DNA of 64,000 bases, from NCBI RefSeq assembly GCF_019320115.1, contig NC_089597.1:123963485-124027484 (forward strand), written 5' to 3'. The notes below the pieces were generated by a model. It was given only the letters and a program-made list of their open reading frames with translations. It searched no databases and was not told the DNA's origin. A program made the position numbers and the translations under genes. Positions 22,642-33,317 of the stretch are shown in pieces (the stretch's first letter is position 1; each line of letters opens with the position of its first letter). Source of the stretch: Miscanthus floridulus. Lineage: Eukaryota; Streptophyta; Magnoliopsida; Poales; Poaceae.

Positions 22642-22832
22642 GTAGAAATTCTACAGAGCAAGCACAGCATAAGATGATTTTAGTGCTAGAAATTAGCACA
22701 GAAATCCAGTTCATCTGTGAAATGTTTGATAGTCGCGAAATTCTACAGAGCAAACACAGCGTAAGATGGTTTTAGTGCTAGAAATTCTAGAGAGCAAGCA
22801 CAGAAATCCAGTTCATCTGTGAAATATTTGAT
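22642..22832. repeat. Tandem duplication of about 100 bp
   Basis: AAATTCTACAGAGCAAGCAC, TTTTAGTGCTAGAAATT and CAGAAATCCAGTTCATCTGT occur twice in the same order, with minor changes. Confidence 0.8.
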
Positions 22833-23124
22833 TAGTAACAGGGCAGATCGAGCGCGATGGGACGCATATGCGGACCAGTGAAATGAGATTCCACAGCTAT
22901 GGATCTATGTCGCCTTCGATCTTTCATGAATGTTGTAACTTTTTGAAATTGAAACAGAATGATAATGACATTCAAGGATAGATAAAACATGTCCACTGAA
23001 ATGCGAGATGTATTGTTGTTGTGTTGACAACGATTACATAGCAAGGTTCAAACAATCTATTCTGAATATTTAACCACCATATGAAACTGGGCTAACTAAG
23101 CAAAATCTCTGGAGTTCTGTCTAC

Positions 23125-23222
23125 GCAGCTGCACAAAGGCCAAAAGAACCCCCAAGCAGCTGCACAAAGGCCAAAAGATGAACCACCAAGCAGCTGCACA
23201 CAAAGGCCAAACGATGAACTAG
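23125..23222. repeat. Tandem repeat GCAGCTGCACAAAGGCCAAA, three units
   Basis: Units begin at 23125, 23156 and 23190 (31- and 34-bp periods). The third carries a 2-bp CA insertion. Confidence 0.8.
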
Positions 23223-23384
23223 TATTATAAAATAAGATAGGCCAGTTATAAACAAGCCCATAAGCCGAAAGGGCATACTCCGTACATTGGAATTACATCA
23301 AACAGTACAAAATTATTCAAGATCAGTTCTTGACATGTGAAGCATATGATGCTTAAACAGGGACACAAATAAATGAGCAACTGG

Positions 23385-25001
<1,617 letters not shown>

Positions 25002-28000
25002 CTACGCGCTGAGTCCAGGTTCATCAGGTGTAACTTGAGCGCGGATTGGCTCTCGAACAAGACCCGTCGACGATGAATTGTTTTCTAGCTCTTCTGTAGA
25101 GGAAACAGATGCTGCAATGTCAACTTTCATTGTTTGCTCTGAAGGCAATTTAGGGAGAGATTTCCGTTGGGGCTTCTTCACTGCATTTGCAGCAGGTACT
25201 TTCTCGACACCATTTTGGGAGACCCTTTCATCGAGACTCAGTTGAGCTGAACGAGCTGGAGGATTTGAATTTCCTTCGGTCCCTCCTGAGGATGTGTTCT
25301 TGGAGCGACCAAGCTTTGGTGATCTAGCTCTTGTTGTAGGGATCTAAGATCAACAGAAAATAATATTGGGAGCCATAACCTTTATACCTAGTGGCAAGCA
25401 GCTGGGTAAGAAATTTTTAAGTGTGACATAGCTGTTATTGGAAATTCAAAAGCAACAATCCAATGAAAACAAGACCAAACTAGGCTTTGGGAGCCTTCAA
25501 ATTTATTGTTTTCTTATTCATATAGCTGCTAACTCCAGCAAAATATGGATTATGGACTTGCAATGAATTTAGCATAGAACTATTAATTAGATTGCAAACC
25601 TAACAATACAACAAATGCCCCAACTAAAGACAAGAATAGCATGACCATGGGGGTAATCGTTCATTTTATCCATAAGCTATGAATTAAGAACCTTGTTTAC
25701 AACTGTACAAGTTACAGAAAATTCAGGTGCACAAAGTGCATGATAAATCTTAAATATTGTATAGGCAAAAGACTGTAATTGGATTTAGCTATTACAAAAT
25801 GTGATATGTTATATTTGAGTACAAGACTGCAAAGCTCTTTTGCTGTATGACTCAATAGAGTAAAATTTTGTAGCTACAACAAAACAAAAAACTCCTTTTA
25901 TTAGCTATTTAGCTTGTTAAAAAATATTATACCAAGATTAAGGTTTTCAGTTCAACATGATGGTAAACTGAATTAAAGAACTATTGCATTTTTATAAGTC
26001 ATGTTAAAACTTAGGCAACATATCAGGTGCAAACCAACCAACCTGTGCAAACTTGGAAACTACCAATCAGGACCACTAGATGTTGATCCAATGGATGAGG
26101 TGAGGGGGCTTAAGCGCAAAAAAAAAAAGGCCGGCGGGTGGGGGGCTTAAGCGCAAAAAAATCCCACCTCTCACCCCATCCATTGAATCAGCATCTAGTG
26201 GTCCTGATTGGTAGTTTCCAAGTTTACACAGGTTGATTGGTTTGCAACTGATACGTTGCCTAAAACTTAACAGGCAGAAACTTGAAGGATGATTATTTGA
26301 TTAATATAATCTTTTCAAGTTGAATTGTAATGCAGATAATTTTTTCCCCTTAGCAGTAAACTGAGATATTTTGTGATTTAGATATAGCATATATCTGCAG
26401 CCCGCAATTCAATGGAGGAGAATAGGAAGAAGAAACTAAGCCATAAGTAAGGGGGGGGGGGGGGGGGGGGGGGACAATTACCTTCTTCAACTCAACCTTG
26501 GGGGGAGGTGGTTCCTTATAAAAGCTGGGCATTGGTGTTGCCTTGAAATTTAAACTCTTTCTCAGCATTTTGAGTTCAGCTTCTTCAGTTTCCTGCACAG
26601 AAGTAACAAATGGATAAAGTCAACATTATAATCAATGTCGCAACGAGCATTATCACTTCCATAGTAATATGAAAATAGAATAAGGGCACAAACCTTTGAT
26701 TTTGCCTGCAAGTTCCTTTTCTCCAGTTCCTGTGCATGAATCTTCTCCTCGAGCGTTGAGTAGAACTATATCATTGCAGAACAGTGTAAGCAAAGAAATG
26801 ATGCCCATATGTTCTTAAACTAAAACCAGTGCTAAGTTATCTACAGTGAGTTACCTCTCTTCTTTTTTCAGTTCTCTCATCACACTTAAAACTAAATCCA
26901 TATGATGGAGTGCTGCCAACCCTTTGAGGTTTCACACTTTCATTTGATTCTTCTTCAATATCCTTTTTGACAGAATGCTGGTTTGATGCCTTCTGAGTTT
27001 TGTTCTTCTCTCTGGATTGGAATGAAGCACATGATATTGCAAGAAACTCTTTTATACCTAAGTGCGCTAGGTAAGAGAATAAATTTACGGAGAAAAAAGT
27101 ATAGGGTATGACTTGGTTGGAAACATATATATATGTAGCAAGACTTGGTTTCACAGCGCAGTTTCAATTATCACAAGATGGAAGTCAAAGCAAACAGTAG
27201 TTTCCATAATGGTAAAATGCACAGACAATAATAAATGTTCAAATAAACAAGATGATCCCAAGGGGGAAAAACTCCTTTGCATATTTGACGGAACGAACAC
27301 TTCAAAAAACTCATTAAATCATGCTATACTCTTATGCTACCAAAAAAATCTAGCAAACATAGTTGTACCAATAATTCATAGCATTTTCACACTCAAGGTA
27401 ATGTGGGTAATTAAAACACTCATCCAACCTAGGAAAAAACTAGTGGTCTTTTTAATTAAGAAATAGGCACCCAAATTCGTCCCGACGAGGACTTGACTTA
27501 GGTGGTCTGAGCGTACGTCCACATCAACCAACTGAGCTAGGATCAGTGTTTCAAAGACGTCGCCTAGGCGTCCAGGCGTACCCAGCTCGCCTTGTGAAAC
27601 AGTGGCGCCTTGTCGCCGGCGTCCAGGCGGACCCAACATTCACCTGGACCCTTAGTCGCCTTTTAAACACTGGCTAGGATCAGTTCCTCACAATCTGAGA
27701 AGTTAGTAGGCCTGGCTTAATTGGATGCTTAGAGCGCTGATTTTAAGTTGAGAAACAGAAACCATGAAGCAACACGGAATCACAAAGTGCAAAACGAAGA
27801 ACCAAAACAGCTTACTTTGAGTCCTCAAGTGATGGGCTCTCCTTGGCAACTGGACGGAAACTGCTCTTTTCGTCCTTCTAATGAAATCACCAACAACAAA
27901 AATGTATAAGGTTCAAACTTCAAACGGCAAGGCACATAAACATTCCTAGAAGTAATATAGTAGCAATCATGCATATCACTATAAGCACTATAAAAATATA

Positions 28001-28537
28001 GATGGGCACATCGTAACTCATAAGCTATAACAAAAGTTTAACTTACTTTCTTACTGGCACCAGCATCACCATTGCTTGAAGAGCTATCAACTAGATCTGG
28101 ATCAGAAACCCGTGCAAGCTTTAGGATAAGGACTGGGAGAGCTTTTCCTAGCTTGACTCTTATCCCCGCCTCGAGGGCTCTGTCGCTGAGATTTAGTAAC
28201 AACCTTCAGTGAATGGCCTAGAACACATGAAAATGCCAGAAAACACGTGACTGTCAGCGGACCACTGATTGAAGTCACCAGAACTGGCAATGTGTGAACG
28301 TGAAAACCTTACCTCAGGAACTCGGGGCTTTATGTCCTGGGATTGCGAGGTGGCTTCCATTTCCACTTCTTCAGATGGGTTGATCACCTCGCTCCTGCCC
28401 GAATGCACTCCATCAGCCAGCACGTCGTGCTCTTCTGCGTGGCCCTCTACACTATCACTGGGCGTCAACTTCCCCTTGGCCCCATTGTCAATTCCCACTG
28501 CACCAATAGCATAAGTAACCTCCGTATTCGCATCCAT
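25002..28537 (-). CDS. WVD2-like/WDL protein with TPX2 microtubule-binding domain
   Basis: Seven minus-strand coding exons are readable with GT/AG borders: 28313-28537 ([12 protein letters not shown]...), 28047-28217, 27816-27877 ([19 protein letters not shown]), 26855-27011 ([20 protein letters not shown]), 26694-26765 ([20 protein letters not shown]), 26482-26592 ([20 protein letters not shown]) and 25002-25343 ([15 protein letters not shown]... to TAG). The [20 protein letters not shown]...KSLxFKATPMPxFYxEP block is the TPX2/WVD2 domain that binds and bundles cortical microtubules and affects anisotropic growth. Summed exons give about 380 codons, usual for the family. Oddity: exon 28047-28217 spliced at its only good acceptor is out of frame in its first two thirds and has TGA as its fourth codon, while its last third is in frame. 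A non-coding 5' exon probably lies right of 28776 (donor CTCGCAG/GTAAGG). Functional if splicing or sequence differs there, otherwise recently damaged. Confidence 0.8.
26014..26260. mobile_element. Foldback MULE-type MITE in a WVD2-like intron
   Basis: The terminal inverted repeat starts GGCAACATATCAGGTGCAAA and covers most of the 247-bp element. It is flanked by the perfect 9-bp duplication TAAAACTTA (26005-26013, 26261-26269), the size made by Mutator-like transposases. The loop holds repeated GGCTTAAGCGCAAAAAAA. Confidence 0.85.
26451..26473. repeat. 23-base poly-G run beside a splice donor
   Basis: On the coding (minus) strand this is a C run starting 8 bases after the GT of the donor for exon 26482-26592. 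Confidence 0.95.
27544..27672. mobile_element. hAT-type MITE
   Basis: The ends are CAGTGTTTCAAAGACG and, inverted, CAGTGTTTAAAAGGCGAC. The flanking 8-bp duplication GCTAGGAT is perfect (27536-27543, 27673-27680). It is 129 bp, in the intron between WVD2-like exons 26855-27011 and 27816-27877. Confidence 0.85.
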
Positions 28538-28775
28538 GTTACGCTACCGTCTCAGGATTTCTTTAGGCCAGATTAAAAAGAGAACTCCCAAGCCACTAGC
28601 TTGCACAAGCTATCCGCAATCACCGCAGGATCATGCTATGCCGGTCAGCAAATGAATTCGCATCAAACTAGACTGAATGCAGAGAAAGAAACATTTGGTT
28701 TCAGCGCTCACGGCAAAGCTGAGATTTGCAGAATAACACGAGCAGTCCATCCAAGAAAGCAAGGGCGTCCTTACC

Positions 28776-29095
28776 TGCGAGAGAAGGAATCAGCTCCTCA
28801 GCCCCTGGCGGATCCGATCTCCGCTCCACCCCAGCGGCGCCCAGTGGGGACGAAGACGGCGAAGAATCCAACCGGAGGGGTAAGGCAGGCGCGGTCTCGG
28901 TCAAAGGACACCTGGATCTGGATCGAGCCGTGGCTCTTGAGCGCATGAAAGGAAATGGTAAGGGAAAGGTGAATGCGGGAGAGCAGCGACGGTGGCGAGA
29001 GACTCCGGCGGTGGCGGTGGCGGCGGTAGGGCGTGACGGCGGGAGGGATACAGCGGGGGCGTGCGTGGCTCGTGCTTTGTCTGGAGCCACTTTCT
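28776..29095 (-). promoter_or_regulatory. Probable non-coding first exon and promoter of the WVD2-like gene
   Basis: A donor-like CTCGCAG/GTAAGGACG on the minus strand at 28775/28776 precedes a GC-rich block to about 29060, typical of a grass 5' leader. The open frames here (28701-29115, both strands) look compositional. Start site not determined. Confidence 0.4.
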
Positions 29096-29512
29096 GCTAT
29101 AGCACGAACGGATAGGTCAGCTCCTGTTTGCTGATAGAGTGATCTAAGATGTGATCAAAGATCTATACTCGGAGGACTTGGAGGAAGATGTGATGACGTG
29201 TCCAATAGTAAGAACACATAACTACAGAGAGCTCCGCTATAAAGATACGTGGTAAGATACTCGAATGATATAATTTGTTATCCATTTGGTATTAAGTATG
29301 TGTACTAAAACTGTCCAACTGCGTTTCTGAACCCAGGCGACACAATTGTTAAGGATGTCCAACGAAGCAGCGTTTCGGCTTTACGAGTCTAGAGGGTAGG
29401 GGCCAGGCGTTCTCGGGGCTTTTGTGGAGGTAAACATAAACTTATCCGTTCCAAAAATGTATCTTTAGTGTATATGCATTTGGAAAATACACTAACTTTA
29501 ACGTCTATTTAT

Positions 29513-29800
29513 GCAGAAGGTGAAGCGGAGCTGCAGGAAGCTAGCTCAGAAGCTGAGCTACATGGACACTCCTTGGGTGGAACCGACAGTCCCGGCGCGG
29601 TCGGGTGGCACGTCTTCTGGCTCTTTGAGGACACCAGCCGGCTCTTCTCAACCGGTGGCAGGTGCCACTTCCGCAGTGCGTACACCACCACATCATAGCG
29701 CCGGGAAAGACCCTGCAACCGAGGACGACGATGACGACGACGACGACCCCCCGGGCTTCCGCAGACAGCACCACCAGTGGGACAATTGGCCGTAGGACGA
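29513..29800 (+). CDS. Exon-like fragment of an unrecognised, probably TE-derived protein
   Basis: After an acceptor (TTTATGCAG) the frame reads KVKRSCRKLAQKLSYMDTPW, a Ser/Thr/Pro-rich linker, then an Asp run (EDDDDDDDDPPGFRRQHHQW) and a stop. This acidic-run-plus-QHHQWDNWP end looks like the C-terminus of proteins carried by plant DNA transposons, but I cannot name the family. No ends or TSD found. About 30000-30160 seems to be degraded downstream sequence. Confidence 0.25.
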
Positions 29801-30231
29801 GATCGACATGTCTCAGCTAGGTGGTGCCCCACTTGGTACCTAAGGAGCCTCACAAGTAGTAACAAAGGTAGTTTCTTTAAATACGTAGGCTCCATGAACT
29901 AACGATCATAAAGATTATAAGTAATCGTGCATATCATATACTTACAGGGTACGAGCCGTACGCACCGGTAACGCGACCACACCGACGTTGGCTACACTCT
30001 CAATATGTTGCCAACAAATCCGAAGAGATAGAGGCATCCGAGGGATCCTTACACTCTGGGTCTTAGTTTGTTAGGTCGAACGAATATCGTCGTCCGAAAC
30101 TTGCAGGGTTAGTTGGTTATGTTATGTCGAACCAATAAAATTGTTATGTGGCAGCTTGTCAACTTGCGCACGGACTTCATTTATTTGCTTCATATTCGTT
30201 TCAATGCGTCGCGGCAGCACTGCCGGCGAGA

Positions 30232-30540
30232 TTAACTAGCAACTAGTTCGGGAACAGTGCAATTCTTGACCCCGATCCTCCCAAGCTTGGTCATCGCCGC
30301 CACGAAATCACCGAAGAAGGCATCCTGGTTGGACGCGCAGTAGTCGACCGTGCTACGCGACCTTATGTCGGACTAGCCTAGAGCACATGCTCGGAGCCCA
30401 CCGGTGAGGGGTCAAGGAAGGCGAAGGCATTGGGGTCGGAGCTGCAGGTGTCGTTCAGCTGCGACGCGAAGTCGGGGTCTATAGTCGCGTCGCTGCCAAT
30501 CCTCACCGACAACGGCCGATCTTCTGTCTGTGTCCAGGTC
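30232..30540 (-). pseudogene. Class III peroxidase pseudogene (C-terminal part)
   Basis: The minus strand encodes IDPDFASQLNDTCSSDPNAF then AFLDPSPVGS. A deletion and frame change remove the usual FDNxFYxNLxxxxGLL segment. The sequence resumes as [20 protein letters not shown] then [14 protein letters not shown] and a shortened tail. This is the distal half of a secreted plant heme peroxidase; the two His-containing heme regions are absent. Stops interrupt the junction. No intron is visible in the piece. Confidence 0.8.
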
Positions 30541-30809
30541 CTACCGCGCCGTGGGCTATGGCGCGTCACTGCTGCGTCGTGGTCGGTGACACGGCAGACC
30601 CTGCCACGTCACCGGTCAGTAGTTCCGGTCGTCGCCACGTCAACCTCCCGCCGTGCCACCATGCATGGCGCGGCACAAACGTTTCGCTGTGCCCTGACAA
30701 TAGGCGCGAAAGTGTTAGATTTAGAGAGAAAAAAATAATGTTAGATTTAAAATTAATTTAAAAAAATGTTAAAAATAAAATAAAAAAATCGATCTTGATC
30801 CCGTCCAGC

Positions 30810-31085
30810 TAGGGATGAAAACGGTACGGATATTTTCCGACTGTATTCGAAACCGAATCTGTTTAGAGGGGTTGAGATCTGTCCGTATCCGAGTCCGGAT
30901 ATCCAACATCCGATACCGTATCCGTATCCGAATACTCAAATCGCATATTTATGATGTCGATATCCAATCGTATTCTATCCGATATAGTTGACACTATCCG
31001 TATTCGAATCCAAATTCGAACAGAAATATAAAAATAAATATAATATCGGTGATATCCGTCCGTATCTGATCCGTTTTCATCTCTA
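30810..31085. mobile_element. hAT-type MITE with GGATAC/GTATCC-rich interior
   Basis: The ends are TAGGGATGAAAACGG and, inverted, TAGAGATGAAAACGG. The flanking 8-bp duplication CGTCCAGC is perfect (30802-30809, 31086-31093). The interior is rich in TATCCGTATCCG. Confidence 0.85.
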
Positions 31086-31419
31086 CGTCCAGCCACACCA
31101 CGGCGCCACCGAGGGCCGAGCCCGAGACGCGCGCCAGCCCTTGTCCCGCCCGCCTGTCCGCTTCCTAGGCTTTCGTCTTTTCCTTTGGGAGGTCACGACC
31201 GCCATTGTTTACTGCTCCCGTCGCTAGTGCCCACCAGACAGCCTTCCGCCATGCACGCCGCCCGACGCCGCTCCTGCACTGGCATTGCTTAGGTTACGAA
31301 GCCCAAGGATCGGATCACAGATCCACAGCCGAGTTCAAACTTGAAAACCTGGCAGCAGTAGTAGCAATCGCGATCATGCTCTCCTGGTCCTCCACATTCC
31401 TTGAGGAGATTGTTTAAGG

Positions 31420-31941
31420 TGGTGTTTAAATTCATGTAGTAAAGTTTAGAACGTTATATTGGGTGTCATATCGTGGTGTTACATATCATGGTGTTATATG
31501 GAAGTGTTTGGATAGTAAAAATAAAACAAATTATAGAAGTCCTCAGTAATTTACGAGACAAATTTATTAAGCCTAATTAATCTGTCATTAGCGTATGTTT
31601 AATGTAGCACCACATCGTCAAACCGTGACTAAGGGCCTGTTTGGCAGGGCTCCTCTCCGGCTCCGGCTCTGGCTCCTCCAGAGGAGCCCTGCCAAACGTT
31701 TTTCTGGAGGAGCCATTTTTCAGCAGAGGAGCCAGAGCTGTTCCAAAACGGCTCTGGCTCCTCCGGAGGAGCCTCTCAGAAGGAGCCCTGCCAAACAGGC
31801 CCTAAATAGGCTTAAAAATTTCGTCTCGTAAATTAGTCGTAATATGTGCATTTAGTTATTTTTTAGTCTATATTTAATACTCCATGCATGTATCCAAACA
31901 TCCGATGTGATAGGGAGTAAACTTTAGAGGGCAACGCCGAC
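31420..31941. mobile_element. MITE of the TTGTTTAGTTCC superfamily, split by a second MITE
   Basis: The left part has TTTACGAGACAAATTTATTAAGCC. The right part, read in reverse, has GGAGTATTAAATATAGAC and TTTACGAGACGAAATTTTTA as in the other family members. The two halves are separated by the 170-bp element at 31633-31802. The outer borders are approximate. Confidence 0.6.
31633..31802. mobile_element. Tourist-like (PIF/Harbinger) MITE nested in another MITE
   Basis: Ends GGGCCTGTTTGGCAGGGCTC and the exact inverse, flanked by TAA on both sides (31630-31632, 31803-31805). The interior is built of GGAGGAGCC/GGCTCCTCC palindromes and can fold along its whole length. Confidence 0.9.
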
Positions 31942-32214
31942 CTTGTTTAGTTCCTCTCTAAAAGTTTACACCATATCTCATCGAATGTTTGGACACATGT
32001 ATGAAGTATTAAATATAGACTAAAAAATAACTAATTACACAGATTGCGACTACTTTACGAGACGATTCTTTTAAACCTAATTAGTCCATGATTTGACAAT
32101 AAAATGCTACAGTAATATATGTGCTAATAATAAATCAATTAGGCTTAATAAATTCGTCTCGTGGTTTACTAACAGATTCTGTAATTTATTTTTTTATTAA
32201 TATCCGAACAAGGT
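31940..32214. mobile_element. MITE of the TTGTTTAGTTCC family
   Basis: Starts ACCTTGTTTAGTTCC and ends CCGAACAAGGT. The interior includes GAAGTATTAAATATAGACTA, TTTACGAGACGA and TTAGTCCATGATTTG. It directly adjoins the preceding MITE. Confidence 0.75.
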
Positions 32215-32322
32215 ACTGCAACTACACGGCCATGGCACTTTTGGCGTCCCATCAGTGGAAGTAGTTGGGGGCACAGCAAATGCAACCACTCCCATCCACT
32301 AGGCAGGACACTCTGACACTGG

Positions 32323-32588
32323 GGCCATGTTTAGTTCCCACGGAACTCCCAACTTTAACACTATACAAAAAGAAGATTTTCCATCACATCAAACTTGCGG
32401 TATATGTATGGGGTACTAAATGTAGATGAAATAAAAAACTAACTGCACAGTTTGGTTGAACTTTGTGAGACGAATCTTTTAAGCCTAATTAGTCAATGTT
32501 TGAACAATAATTCACAAATACAAATGAAATTGCTACCGTGTTTGCACATCAAACACTATGCAAATGCCGGCGCCAACTAAACGTGGCC
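32323..32588. mobile_element. MITE of the TTGTTTAGTTCC family with 3-bp TSD
   Basis: Starts GGCCATGTTTAGTTCCC and ends CCAACTAAACGTGGCC, flanked by TGG on both sides (32320-32322, 32589-32591). Shares TGAGACGAATCTTTTAAGCC and TTAGTCAATG with the other copies. Confidence 0.75.
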
Positions 32589-33317
32589 TGGCTAGAGCAA
32601 CTCGCCCACTACTGTGCACGGACGGGTGCAGGTCCTGGCACGACGCAGCATGCGGCTGCCATTGTCGCCCGCCGGCCTGCCGGCGCAGTAGCAATTCAAT
32701 TCGTTCCGACGGGAGTAATGGTATGGATGCAATCGAAGCCAGAGCTGCGAGTCTGCGACGACGCTGGGACGAGCAGGGGGCAAAGGCCAAGCAGACTAGC
32801 AGAGCGAGAAAACAGGCGTGGCCACGCCGCCCAAAAGCACACAAGCTACAACTGCTCCATGCCGCTGCTGGCTGCTGCGACGGCCATAACTGCCAGTACC
32901 GCGGCTCACTGAACTACAGCAGGAGTATGCAATTCCACGAGTCAATACGCACAAACAACCAGTCGTCAGGGGTTCAAAAACCAGTGATGACCGTTTTTAA
33001 TTTAAAACAAACACACAAACCGTCATTAGTCAGCGAAACCATTTCCTCATGTACTTAAATTATCCAACCTCACATGAAAATTAACCATCCCGCCAAAAAA
33101 AAATCTAAGGTTTAACAACACAGGTTTCCCAGGCCTCCAAATTGTTGGAAAGGCCCAGCACGGTATGTAAAGACAGACAGCAGCGTCCCGCGGCGCAAAC
33201 CGGTTCGCGCCACCAGGGGCGAGCAGGGGGTGTGCTATGCGGACACCCAGTCGCTCAGCTGGGCAGTGACCTTACCATGCTGGGCTGCAGGAGGACCCTC
33301 CAGGCGAGGCACTGCAT
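32589..33317. other. Stretch without a recognised gene
   Basis: Moderately GC-rich to 32900, then AT-rich. Overlapping frames on both strands (32533-33058) show no domain. 33220-33317 probably is the old 3' coding end or UTR of the hAT-derived gene: a minus-strand frame there reads EYIYYNLRARECSASPGG in a different phase from the current stop. Confidence 0.4.
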
